Below are positions 11,174-21,914 of a stretch of 64,000 nucleotides of DNA, one piece after another. The notes under the pieces are model-generated. The model was not told the DNA's origin. It ran no database searches and saw only the letters and a program-made list of their open reading frames with translations. The position numbers were made by a program, and so were the translations under genes. How positions within the stretch are numbered: position 1 is the stretch's first letter; each line of letters opens with the position of its first letter. This DNA is from Triglochin maritima (Eukaryota > Streptophyta > Magnoliopsida > Alismatales > Juncaginaceae), in assembly GCA_963682175.1 (NCBI GenBank), contig OY821777.1, forward strand, positions 6,961,501 to 7,025,500, written 5' to 3'.

Positions 11174-14100
11174 ATGGATTCTTCAACTCCGGCCGTCGAT
11201 ATCGAACACGTCCCAGAACCGGTGGGTCTCTAATTTTTTCTTTCCCTGGGTCGTTATGTTTTTTGATGAACTTCCGTTTATTAAATTATTGGTTTTAGGG
11301 AACCACGTACTACTTCCGGGAATCACGATGCTCCTGGAAGGCCATCCGAAAGCAGTTTGACCGGATGAATAAGGTGGAGAAGGAGGCTTTCCGTAGCACC
11401 CCATTCGGTCACTTCCTAAACCTTCCTAACATTACGACGAACAACGAAATAGTCGGTTGGTTCGTCGAGCACTACGATACGGAGGAGGTGGGGCTGAGAA
11501 TAGGATCAGGGGTAGTTCCCCTTACACCGGAAGACATCGCCCTAATTTTGGGGTTACATACGCATGGGAAGGCCGTGGTGATGGAACCATTGCGCGTCCA
11601 GAAGCGAGACGGGGTGAACCTTGACAACACCCAACTTTTAGTTCATCTGATGGCAAACAGTACCATGGGCGAGACGGAGGAGTACGTTCGTCTCCTGATT
11701 TCTTTCATCTTCAACAATTTTTTGTTCTATGATGGAACGCTGCGACCGAAGGAATGGTTCATGCACCCTCAGAGGAACATCAAACGCCTAAGCAGCTACG
11801 CATGGGCAAGTGCAGTTCACAAAACCCTGGTTGGAGGCCTCGAGAAAGCAAGTTTAGAACTGCAGGAGAGGAAAAAGGCAGGGAATTTCATAATGAGGCA
11901 GGGGAACGTCGAAGGTTGTGTTGCCATACTACACGTAAGTTTTTGTTCCTGCTTCACACTTCCTCTCTTCCTCTTTTTTTGTTTTTGTTCTTTTCGGAAT
12001 ACGATGTGTGTCTGTTCGGAATACGTTGTGAGTCTGTTCGGATTAAGTGGTGGGTCTGTTCGGGTTAAGTGGTGGGTCTGTTCGGATTAAGTGGTGGGTC
12101 TGTTCGGGTTAAGTGGTGGGTCTGTTCGGATTAAGTGGTGAGTCTGTTCGGAATAAGTGGTGCGTCTGTTCGGATTAAGTTGGGTGTCCGTTCGGATTAA
12201 GTGGTGGGTCTGTTCGGATTAAGTGGTGAGTCTGTTCGGAATAAGTGTTGCGTCTGTTCGGATTAAGTTGGGTGTCTGTTCGGATTAAGTGGTGCGTTTG
12301 TTCGGATTAAGTGGTGCGTCTGTTCGGATTAAGTTGGGTGTCTGTTCGGATTAAGTGGTGTGTCTGTTCGGATTAAGTGGTGCGTCTGTTCGGGTGAGGT
12401 GGTGCGTCTGTTCGGATTAAGTGGTGGGTCTGTTCGGAATACGTTGTGAGTCTGTTCGGAATACGTTGTGGGTCTGTTCGGATTAAGTGGTGGGGTTGTT
12501 CGGAATATGTGGTGGGGTTGTTCGGATTAAGTGTTGAGTCTGTTCGGAATACATTGTGAGTCAGTTCGGAATACATTGTGAGTCTGTTCGAAATACATTG
12601 TGAGTCTGTTCGCATTAAGGGGTGGGTCTGTTCGGATTAAGTGGTGGGTCTGTTCGGAATAAGACGTGTGTCTGTTCGGAATAAGAAGTCCGTCTGTTCG
12701 GATTAAGTTGGGTGTCTGTTCGGTTTACGTTTAATGTATGTTCGGATTCAGTTGTCTTTCGAATATGAAGGTACGTTGGTATAGTAGTTCTCATTTTTTT
12801 CCTTTCCATTTGAAGGTGTGGCTTTGTGAGAAATTTAAATTGGGGGAGCCCAGAACTGGAGTTTTCCCACGGATGAAAAGATGGACGGAGCTGTTTGGGA
12901 AACGATTAACCCTGAGGAAGTGGGAGGAACGTGAAATTACCTTACATCAGATTTACGACGGCACGTTCGACCTGATGGGGGCTCCATCAATGAGTGAAAG
13001 GGAGCTGCAACTTATTGGTCATGTTGGAACTCTTGTTCGAAAGAGCTCAACTTCAACCGTCAGTTTGCCAAGGCTCCAACTGGCAGACTGCAGCATTCCA
13101 TGCGACCCGCTGCTCCAAGAATTGGAGCTGAGTGAGGTGAAGACAAAATGGCTGAGGGCCGAAGCTGCCCTAAAGAAGGCCACAGAACAGGTACACGACC
13201 TCAGGGAAGAACTGAGGATTTCCCAGGAAGAGTGTGGGAGGCTCAGGAAAGATATTATATATCTTCGAGGGACAGGTACAACTGGAAAACCTGGTGGGGA
13301 GAACGAGCGAGAGCAAGAGGAGGAGAATAGGAAGAAGAGGGAGGCGGAGGAAGAAGAGAATAGGAAGAGGAAGGAGGATGAAGAAGAAGAAGAAAAAAAG
13401 AGGAAGGAGGAAGAAGAAGAAAAGAGGAGGGAGGAGGAGGAAGAAGAAAAGAGGAGGGAGGAGGAAGAAGAAGAGAAGAAGAGGAAGGAGGAGGAGGAAC
13501 GAGAAAAGAAGAAGAGGAAGGAGGAGGAGGAACGAGAAAAGAGGAAGAGGGAGGAGGAGGAATGTGAGAGAAAAAGGGAGGAAAGGACAAAGGAAGAAGA
13601 GGAGAAGAAGAGGAAGGAGGAGGAGGAACGAGAAAAGAGGAAGAGGGAGGAGGAGGAATGTGAGAGAAAAAGGGAGGAGGAAAGGAAGAAGGAAGAAGAG
13701 GAGAAGAAAGAAGAGAGGAAGAGAATAGAGAGGGAGGAAGAGAAGAGGAGGGAGGAGGAGAGGAAGATGGGAGAAAAGAGGAAAATAGTGGAGAAGGAGG
13801 AAGAGAAGAAGAGGGAAGAGAAGAAGAAGAAGGAGAAGGAAGAAGAAAGCAAGGCCCAGATAGCAAACTGGGTCGCGAAAAGAAAATGCTCGACGGCCAC
13901 CGTTGAGCAGCAGCTGAAGGAAGGCGAACATCTGGCCAAGAAGAATAAGAAGGAAGAAGAGCAAAAAAGAAAAGATAGAGCGGCTCAAAGGAGCCTGAAG
14001 AAAAAAAGTCCGGATGTTGACATACCTGCATTGGGCACGTTGTCAGTTGATGAGGTCAAAATGCTACTGAACCTGACCGAACCCAACAAGGACAATAGGG

Positions 14101-14744
14101 AGGTCATCTGGAGAGGCGATATGTGCAGTTTAAAACGCTCCGACCTGAAGGAGCTTATAATGCCTAGGATGGATATTAGCGATGAAACTATCGACGCTAT
14201 GCTATCGGTGCTCGAAGAAAGACGCCACCCAGAAAAAGTTATATGCATATCCACATTCGAGTCGGGGCGAATTCTTGGAGGGCAAGGCAGAGAAGTTGAT
14301 GATTTTATCCTCCCTAAAATCGTAGGTGCGTCTCCAACACAGACCGTGATCGCACAACCATGCTGGTCTTTAGGTCATTGGACTCTGGTGGTTGTGTATG
14401 GCCCGTCCAAAGAGATTTTGGCATTCAACAGTATCTCTAGGGAGCTAGGCGAAGGTGATGATCCGGAGCAGACTGTAGGCCTACATGAATGTGCAGCAGC
14501 GGATGCGGCTGTATACTGGAGGGATCTACTCAAGGTCGACTGACCCCTGAGAATCCTGAGGAAAGAGAGCCAACAACAACCACCGGGGAGCAACGATTGC
14601 GGCGCCTTCGTTTTATACTGGATAAGGTGCCTAATGTTCAATCTTGACCCTACGAAGGAGAATGACCCCAATACCATCCACTCTATCAGGGGTGAATTGG
14701 CGGTCATGTTACTTAGGGATCGTCGGTCGTGTGTGCAGGTCTAA
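11174..14744 (+). CDS. MULE-borne ULP1-like (C48) cysteine protease gene, premature stop
   Basis: Spliced model: exon 1 11174-11221, exon 2 11299-11934, exon 3 12816-14744. All junctions are GT-AG and phase 0. Exon 2 encodes a DUF1985/plant-mobile-like domain (start FGHFLNL, then [12 protein letters not shown]). Exon 3 adds about 180 residues of Glu/Lys/Arg-rich charged coiled coil, then the protease domain: catalytic His in GHWTLVVV and catalytic Cys in SNDCGAFVL. The position normally held by catalytic Asp reads AFNSI, i.e. Asn. A TGA at 14541-14543, in frame and upstream of the Cys, truncates the protein; the frame then stays open for 66 codons to TAA 14742. GAC-TGA would arise by one C-to-T change from GAC-CGA, as expected from CpG deamination in methylated DNA. 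A role in SUMO deconjugation is inferred from the family only. Confidence 0.8.
11994..12752 (+). repeat. 22-bp minisatellite array 1, inside intron 2 of the ULP1-like gene
   Basis: About 34 tandem units of 22 bp with core CTGTTCGGATTAAGTGG and variants GGAATACGTTGTG and GGATTAAGTTGGG. The array fills most of the 881-bp intron (11935-12815). The CTGTTCGG strand equals the coding strand of the gene. Twenty-two is not a multiple of three, and open frames across the array are repeat artefacts with a 66-bp period. Confidence 0.95.
13310..13860 (+). repeat. 550-bp polypurine tract encoding the Glu/Lys/Arg coiled coil
   Basis: The plus strand is almost exclusively A and G (GAGGAAGAAGAG-type triplets), interrupted by only a few pyrimidines. 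It contains an internal direct duplication with a 78-bp offset: the segments near 13537-13600 and 13615-13678 both encode [16 protein letters not shown]. This is coding sequence of the ULP1-like gene. Long purine runs with mirror symmetry can adopt triplex structures, a possible source of length instability. Confidence 0.9.
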
Positions 14745-14871
14745 ACAGACAAAGATATTTTAAGTTTTGTTTATTTTTTGGTTTACATGTACAAAATGTT
14801 TACATATTCAGTTCACAAACTATTTACATGTAAAAATACAAACATTACCAATGTCATTCTTAAGCTAACTT
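14745..14871. other. Short spacer between ULP1-like gene end and array 2
   Basis: AT-rich; no exon carrying the missing SWIM Cys-x-His of the transposase is visible on the minus strand here. Confidence 0.5.
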
Positions 14872-15540
14872 TATTCCGAACAGACAGTCTTCTTATTCCG
14901 AACAGACCCACCACTTATTCTGAACAGACCCAACACTTAATCCGAACAGACGCAACACTTAATCCGAACAGACTCACAACTTAATCCGAACAAACGCAAC
15001 ATTTAATCCGAACAGGCTCACAACTTATTCCGAACACAGTCTTCTTATTCCGAACAGACCCACCACTTATTCCGAACAGACCCAACACTTAATCCGAACA
15101 GACGCAACACTTAATCCGAACAGACTCACAACTTAATCCGAACAAACGCAACATTTAATCCGAACAGACTCACAACTTATTCCGAACACAGTCTTCTTAA
15201 TCCGAACAGACCCAACACTTAATCCGAACAGACTCACAACTTAATCGGAACAGAACCACCACTTATTCCGAACAGACCGAACACTTAATCCGAACAGACT
15301 CACAACTTAATCCGAACAGAACCACCACTTATTCCGAACAGACCGAACACTTAATCAGAACAGACCCAACACTTAATCCGAACAGACTCACAACTTAATC
15401 GGAACAGAACCACCACTTATTCCGAACAGACTCACAACTTATTCCGAACAGACACACCACTTAATCCGAACACACACAACTTATTCCCAACACACCCACA
15501 ACATATTCCGAACAGGAAAAACTTATTTCGATCAGACACA
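14872..15540 (-). repeat. 22-bp minisatellite array 2, between the convergent gene ends
   Basis: About 30 units with the same core as array 1, but with CTGTTCGG on the minus strand, i.e. sense for the transposase gene. The array begins about 130 bp after the ULP1-like stop and ends about 160 bp beyond the transposase stop. Higher-order duplication is visible: blocks of roughly 150 bp (near 14875-15030 and 15030-15190) repeat the same order of variants. Confidence 0.95.
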
Positions 15541-15696
15541 AGTAAATCTGAACTGAACTTGTATAACAACCATTTACAGATCAAAACAGATCAACAATTA
15601 CAAGTTTCTTGGTTTTACAAGAACGGGAAAAAACAAAAAAATGTAAATTAAGGAGGAAATTCCTCGTAATACAAACTCATGTCCCAATCGGAGAAA

Positions 15697-18301
15697 TCAG
15701 GATCCGCGGGTTTTGGTGCTACTTCGTGAAGCGGCGAAGTAACCTTCACTTTCCACTTTCCCAACGTGCTGAAACATTCTGCAATCACATGTAAAATTCA
15801 TGGATGTGTTTTGTACTAGGAAACGTTTCGACAGTAGCTGCTCACCAGCCAAAACACGTTCAGATACCTTGTACTGGAATGTTTCATTCGTATTGAACTC
15901 CTCCGTTATATCGCAGTATATCATCTTCCCAATTTGTAACTGCACTTTTTTGAAGACCCCTACGGTATACAACTCGCTCAACTGACTCTCGAGTGGATAA
16001 ATTGAAACCAACTGGGGTTTTTTATGAAGACAATCAAATTCTGATTGAGCTTCCTTCTCGTACTTGTGGCGGAGCGTAAGTTCGTATTGTTGAACAAACT
16101 GCTTAAGGGTGGTCTTCGAAGTAAGATACTTGTCGAAGAAGGCGTTCATACTCTCGCTCCTCTGAGTAGATGCCATTCCCGCGAAAAAAAATCACCAACA
16201 AATGCAGGGATCCACGACTCTCGGATTGCATAAATGGATTTGAGCCAGCTGTGGTTCTGCAGGTCAAAATCAAGAAGGAAACCCTGCCAATTACGATCAA
16301 ATTCTGCTGGGGTTTTGGAATCATATACAATCAATTTCAGATCAAATAATATGTGATCCCGATACTGCGTCGGCAACTTCACGGGAGCTTTGTTCATTAT
16401 GTGCCATATACAGAATCTGTGTCTTGAATCTGGGAAGACATTCCTTACAGCAGCAGTAATGGCACCACATTGATCTGTTATTATAGCTGGGGGGTATATC
16501 TGCATAAGGGACCCAATTCGAAAGGAGTGAGACATTATTCCGAACAGTCAGACTTCTTAATCCAAACAGACAGTCTTCTTATTCCGAACAGACACAACAC
16601 TTAATCCGAACAGTCAGGCCACTTATTCCGAACAGACACAACACTTAATCCGAACAGTCAGACTTCTTATTCCGAACAGACAGACTACTTATTCCGAACA
16701 GCCAGACTTCTCATTCCGAACAGACACAACACTTAATCCGAACAGTCAGACCACTTATTCGGAACAGACACAACACTTAATCCGAACAGTCAGACTTCTT
16801 ATTCCGAACAGACACAACACTTAATCCGAACAGTCCGACTTCTTATTCCGAACAGACACAACACTTAATCCGAACAGAACCACCACTTATTCCGAACAGA
16901 CCGAACACTTAATCAGAACAGACCCAACACTTAATCCGAACAGACCCACCACTTATTCCGAACAGACTCACAACTTATTCCGAACAGACTCACAACTTAT
17001 TCCGAACAGACACAACACTTAATCCGAACAGTCAGACCACTTATTCCGAACAGACACAACACTTAATCCGAACAGTCAGACCACTTATTCCGAACAGACA
17101 CAACACTTAATCCGAACAGTCAAACTTCTTATTCCGAACAGACACAACACTTAATCCGAACAATCCGACTTCTTATTCCGAACAAACACAACACTTAATC
17201 CGAACAGAGAGACTTCTTAATACGAACAGACAGACTTCTTATTCCGAACATATACTCTTCTTATTCCGAACAGACAGACTTTTTATTACGAATAGACAAA
17301 CAAAAAAGAGGAAGATATGAAGAGGGAAGAAGGAAAAAAACTTACCGTTCATGCACGACAACCAGGTTTGGAACAACCATATGTAATTTTCAGTAGTCTC
17401 ATAGGACAGCAAAGCGCAACCGAGCAAAACTGATTCGAAATAGTGATTGACTCCTACAAATGGGGCGAATGACATGTCGTATTTGTTGGTAATGTAGGTT
17501 GTGTCGAAACATATTGCGTCTCCAAAGTATGAATATGCAGCTCTAGAACGACTGTCAGCCCAAAAAACGTTGCGTAGTCTTCCTTCGTCATCCATATCTA
17601 TTACATAAAAAAACATGGAATCAATCTTCTGCATCCTAATGAAATAGTCCTGAAGAGCTTGTGCATCACCAGGTCCCATCTTCAAATTTCTGACTTGGTT
17701 TACAACATTCCTGCAAACAGGAACCAGTAAGACCAGGCGCAAAATGTTCAACTTCAATTATGTTAGACGGAAAGAACACAAACCTTAAATCCCTTTCGTT
17801 GAAAGTCAATTTGTCATAACCTCCAGCCTCGACCACAAGAGATTGCATGGTCTTAGCAGCCGATATCCCAGCTTCATCATTAACCGATATCCGTGCTACG
17901 ACGGCCTCAGGGACGGTTCGTTTTTGCCTGAGAAATCGCATTTGCTCCGGGTCAAGCATGGGATGGTTATGGTTAAGATCCACAAAGTTAACGTTGTAAC
18001 TCCTTGCTGTGTTTCCGGATACCCTTATCCGAGCAGTGCATTGTACTCTGCTGGATAACCTAGGCTTCAATTTTCCTTGCCCTTGGTCCGTTGGTGCGGT
18101 GCCCTCCTTGGAGCAAGTCAGCGTGGCCCGTATAACAACACCACGATCGTAATGAGATTGTCTTGTCTTAACGCCAAAACCACAATAATCGGCATAGGCC
18201 ACGTAAAATGCTTTGGCTTCTTCGAAAGAGGGGAAAAACATCCCCTCATGGGGAACGTTTGATGGCTGCTCCACTAGGGAAGGCACGGGAACGATTTCCA
18301 T
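15697..18301 (-). CDS. FAR1-type MULE transposase gene, damaged
   Basis: Exon 1 18301-17784 gives MEIVPVPSLVEQ and a FAR1 DNA-binding domain: FFPSFEEAKAFYVAYADYCG, Cys in LTCSKEG and VQCTARI, then HNH. The donor joins 17710 in phase (codon AG|G), giving ERDLRNVVNQV. Exon 2 17710-17346 has the first MULE catalytic Asp in FDTTY and ends at WLSCMNG. A roughly 850-bp intron full of minisatellite follows. Exon 3 begins at 16499 (IYPPAIITDQ, second Asp; likely catalytic Glu in AEFDRNW). Two defects: the exon 2/3 join is out of phase by my reading, and an 8-T run (16184-16191) breaks the frame between AFVGDFF and AGMASTQRSES. The SWIM finger stops after CDCRMFQHVG without its Cys-x-His. The gene is probably no longer able to make full transposase. 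Confidence 0.85.
16184..16191 (-). other. Homopolymer frameshift in the transposase
   Basis: Eight A on the plus strand (8 T in the coding strand). Six or nine would restore the frame from AFVGDFF into the conserved AGMASTQRSES segment of FAR1/MULE transposases. It could be slippage in the element or a sequencing error. Confidence 0.75.
16535..17290 (-). repeat. 22-bp minisatellite array 3, inside the transposase intron
   Basis: About 34 units, CTGTTCGG on the minus strand, hence in the sense direction of the transposase. It lies between the donor at 17345-17344 (CG|GTAAG) and the acceptor CAG at 16502-16500. Two main unit types alternate: one ends GTTGTGTCTG, the other GAAGTCTGAC. Confidence 0.95.
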
Positions 18302-18615
18302 TTGAGTACAGAGGAATGACCACAGAAGAGAAGGGAAGGAAAAGGAAGAGGCATCTTGAGATTGATAACAAGTCTTCTGTGCCGTGTAGGAGCGCCGAGC
18401 GCCAAAATGATGAAGGAAGAGAGTGATTTGAGTCGCATTAATGAGGGATGGAGGGAAGGATGATGGAAATGATGAAGGTACGAAAATAGAGGAATAAAAA
18501 AACCAAAAACATTTCATATCCCTTCGCGCCAACAAAGCAGCGTCTGCTGAGTGGACTGGCCACATCAGCGCGCGTCCCGGACGCGCGCGTCCACTAAACA
18601 TTTTCCTTGAAAAAA

Positions 18616-19430
18616 GTATACTTGGTAAATTTTGTGACAATGAATCGTTTATCACTTTCAAAATATGAAAATTAGTCGAGGTTAATTGTAATTTTTCTAG
18701 AAATATATATATATATATAAATCATTTATTTATTTTCCCTCCTAAATAAAATTCCTGGTTCACACGCATGTACTATAATTATAGTGGGAGTGTATTACTA
18801 TGTATATACAGGGAAACTTCTATACGTCCTATTAGTTGTAACCTTGTTGTCGACGTAGGAGAGAGAGAGACGTATCTGTTTTTCCCCTTTACCTAACACT
18901 TATATAACTTAACCGTTAAGTATATTTTGTACTAATAATGGAATCTGAGTAACATGTTCAACCTGGTCCAGGCTGAACATGGTCTGGAGACAACCAATCT
19001 CCCTGTCCACATGTCCAACTCTTCTACTCTACGTCAGCTTCCAGCAATTTATATGATTCATGTGGAAGAAACTTAGGTGGCAGGGATCATTTCCAGCATA
19101 TTTGCACATGGCCTAATAATGCATTAATTAATACTAATCTTAAATAGACCTGGCACCTTAAGTGGTTTGAATTTGTAGCTGTACTTATGGTTTACAATGC
19201 GAATACTCGTCAACTCCGAGTCGTTCCTATCTTCAATCATATCACTTCGTGACACACACATCTCTCCCCATTTCTTATACCTTCGTTTCGTGCCAGGTTG
19301 AGAACCTTCCATGCACATAATCCCATGGCCAACCACAAGGCTTTTGGTTAACAACCGAACAAAAAATAGAAAACTTGCAACCAACTCCAACAACCAATTT
19401 TAGCAATGCCAATCAATAATTAGGCAATTG
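18616..19430. other. Promoter-side spacer of the second AG-peptide gene
   Basis: No coding region recognised. A short TA-rich run lies near 18704-18720. The 270-bp open frame on the minus strand at 19124-19393 shows no family features. Confidence 0.5.
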
Positions 19431-19436
19431 CTTAAT

Positions 19437-19446
19437 CTATATAAGC
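19437..19446 (+). promoter_or_regulatory. TATA box of the plus-strand AG-peptide gene
   Basis: CTATATAAGC lies about 125 bp before the ATG at 19567, placing transcription start near 19470 with a leader of roughly 95 nt. Confidence 0.75.
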
Positions 19447-19566
19447 ACATCCTAACACACATTCTAACCTCAATCAACTGCAAATTCAAAAGCAAATAAG
19501 CGTTTAAGATCGGAATAATCGTTTTTCGCGGGCTCCAAGCTGTTTGATTGTTGCCCGTTGAAAACA

Positions 19567-19740
19567 ATGGAGATGAAGAAGATTGCCTGCGCTGCTCTCG
19601 TTGTCGCCGCTGTCGCCACCACTACCATGGCGGAGGATGTCATGGCTCCTTCTCCAGCCCCAACCAGCGGAGCTACCGCGATTGCCGGATCGTTGGTCGG
19701 AGCTTCTGTCTTGTCCTTCTTCGCCTTCTTCTTGCAGTAG
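19567..19740 (+). CDS. Arabinogalactan peptide (AG-peptide), GPI-anchored
   Basis: The 57-residue precursor begins at ATG 19567 (MEMKK); an in-frame TTG three codons earlier is not a plausible plant start. Residues 1-23 form a signal peptide ending at TTMA. The mature core, about EDVMAPSPAPTSGA, has Ala-Pro and Ser-Pro motifs for hydroxyproline arabinogalactosylation. The hydrophobic tail (SLVGASVLSFFAFFLQ) is the GPI-attachment signal. The expected product is a cell-surface peptide of about ten residues carrying large glycans. It is head to head with the AG-peptide at 9063-9254, now 10.3 kb away because of the MULE. The 3' flank contains iterations of ATGTGCATTTA. Confidence 0.9.
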   Translation: MEMKKIACAALVVAAVATTTMAEDVMAPSPAPTSGATAIAGSLVGASVLSFFAFFLQ

Positions 19741-19989
19741 ATTCAATGTGGAAAGAAGCTTGTGTTTTGCTTTGTTCTAAGTATGTCTCTTCCCTTACAA
19801 TTCCATTTGTTCTTTGCTACCCTATAGCTAGCTATAGGGTGTGCATTTATGTGATTATTGTTGTTTATATGTTCTTTTTGTAATGGAAGAAGAAATGTGC
19901 ATTTGTGTATATGTGCATTTATATGTGCATTTATGTAATTGATACATTTACACTGTACTCAATCAAAGTTTGCGTTTTATATTTTTATT

Positions 19990-20925
19990 TGCAGTTACGT
20001 GTTTCACAATCTGTTTTTTTTAGAAAGGGATTCATTTTCTCTCTCTAAGAGATGCAATCATTGTTAAACAACTCATTATCATTGTGATTCATAAAATGAC
20101 TTAATTCGGGACTCAACATTTCTAACCTTTCATGGAAACGATATGGAAGGTTTAGTTGGAAAAAACCTTCAAAAGACGAAACAACTCGATATGTTGACAT
20201 AGTTAATGATGAATACACAAAGAGGGAGATTATGAAAATTTTAGTCTCATATTTCTAACAACAAGATCATTAATATGTATGACAAATTTGACCGTTGGAT
20301 TCGATCTATCACGGGAGTTTATGTTTTTATGGAAGAAATGAAATGATTTTGATCCAAAAAAAAAATTACACGATTTTCACGAAAATGACCAAATGTCAGA
20401 TCAAATTGAAGTTCATCTTAACATGTAAGGTCATATTACAACAATGTGTTCGCGTTGTTAGTTCAAAGGAACTCATATAATTATTTAAACTTTTGTTACG
20501 TTCTACTCGCATAGCAAATGTTTGAATGGATTCAAGATCATTCACTTATTTATGCTATTCAAATTGCCGCTACTTATTGAGCATATATAATAATCTAATA
20601 CAACAAAAATATGCATTATTTGCAAGATCGTGAAGCCCATTTTCCTAGTTGTTTACTAAAGATCAGAAGAAATGAAAATTGAAAAGGCACACTACCAAAA
20701 TTAAAATATATTTATTTTTAAAATCTAACATTCTAAACCCAGGTTGTGCTCACATTATCTTAAAATTTGGATCCGTTAAAAATCCAAAATCACAAATATG
20801 TTCATATCCATATTTCTTAAAAATGCTGGTCCCGTCAAAGACCATTTATATCCTATGGATTTGAGAGATATGGGACTTGGTCCAATCTGACCGACCGACC
20901 GAGTTTGGATTGTTGTAGACACTAG
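19990..20925. other. AT-rich spacer
   Basis: No gene, RNA or defined transposon recognised; short open frames are chance. Confidence 0.5.
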
Positions 20926-21172
20926 GGTGTATTTGGATGAGACTCACAAATATTAGATTATTGTAGGAAGTTAGCTATTGGATTTTTGACCCCAGAAGCT
21001 GCTTCTTCGTAGCAGAAGTCAGAACTGTTTGGATGACGAGAAGCTCGATGGACCCACAGGAGTTCATTGACGAAAAAGAGCTGGGGAAAGCTTGAACCCA
21101 ATTCCTACAGTGATGAATATAAGCGCAATTGAAATTCCCAGGGAGTTATACATTTGTGTATTGATAAGACAT

Positions 21173-21445
21173 TCACCATTTCTTGAAGCTCGATCCCCCC
21201 CCCCCCCCCGGATAAACCATATAGCCAAGAGAAACCATGAACCAGAATAGAAGAGCTTGCTCCGCCCATGAGTAAATATTTCGTAATAACCTCATTAGAC
21301 CGTACATCTCTCTTGGTATATCCAGATAATAGGCAGATGTCTTGTCAAATAAAATCCCCAAAGTGTCCTTCAATCGATAAACATGACATAAAATAAGGAA
21401 AAATTTCCTCAATTCAGCAGGAGCAATAATCCAAAACTTTGTAGG
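21173..21445 (-). pseudogene. Unplaced coding-like fragment
   Basis: The minus strand from about 21445 reads through PTKFWIIAPAELRKFFLIL, then [33 protein letters not shown] and a hydrophobic [16 protein letters not shown]. The residue composition is that of a real protein exon with a membrane segment. I cannot place the family. It ends in a 15-C run (21195-21209) that reads as poly-Gly. No neighbouring exons are visible, so it may be a captured or decayed gene piece. Confidence 0.35.
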
Positions 21446-21654
21446 TGATGTGGGAGTTGGAGAAGCTTACCAACTCAGCTCCTCCCATAAATACAAAAAT
21501 GTCATTAAGATGCACTCGGGGAGCTCAGATTTTGGGGAGCCCAAAATTATTTTGATGATCTTCAAACACTGTAATGACCCGCAAGGTGTAGGGAAGCCGG
21601 AATCTGCCCATCTAAACACCCACTTGGATAATAAACCCCTTTGTTATAATTTCA

Positions 21655-21883
21655 GAATTACTATTCGTCACCCGATTTTTACTTAAATCGGCAGTCTAAT
21701 TACAATTTTGCCCTTCACAATCAATTTAATATTCATTTCGTTATGTCTCTTAAACTAAGACTTTTGTCTAAGTTCTCATCACTTTATCCTTACGAACACC
21801 ACAAAAATGTTTGGCGAAGTGTGTAGATCTCGCAAATTTATTTTCCATAGGGGGTGTTTTACTGATCCCCCGTGTGTGTGTGT

Positions 21884-21914
<31 letters not shown>

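Larger units (their letters stand above)
10833..18606. mobile_element. Complete 7.77-kb Mutator-like element with ULP1-like and transposase genes
   Basis: The exact 9-bp duplication TTGAAAAAA (10824-10832, 18607-18615) marks a MULE. The left terminus begins GAGTCCTTATACACGGACGC; the right, read inward, begins GGAAAATGTTTAGTGGACGC. Both then share GGACGC/GCGTCC palindromes, GACGCGC and a TACGTGG/GATGTGG block. Inside are a plus-strand ULP1-like protease gene (11174-14744), a minus-strand FAR1/MULE transposase gene (18301-15697) and three arrays of a 22-bp minisatellite. It sits between two divergent AG-peptide genes. The intact duplication suggests a fairly recent insertion, although both genes carry disabling changes. 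Plant MULEs that carry ULP1-like genes (such as the Kaonashi group) are known; the intronic arrays are not a feature I know from them. Confidence 0.93.

Noticed and set aside
12373..12809. Open frames of 60-80 codons with Arg-Thr-Asp / Ser-Glu-Gln repeats, also near 34219-34461 and 37299-37826
   Set aside because: They are translations of the 22-bp minisatellites, which have a 66-bp open-frame period, and do not represent genes.
13019..14031. Long Ser/Phe/Leu-rich minus-strand frames opposite the ULP1-like gene
   Set aside because: They are the antisense shadow of the polypurine Glu/Lys tract.
11994..17290. CRISPR-like arrays
   Set aside because: The 22-bp units are directly adjacent with no unique spacers, and the DNA is plant nuclear.
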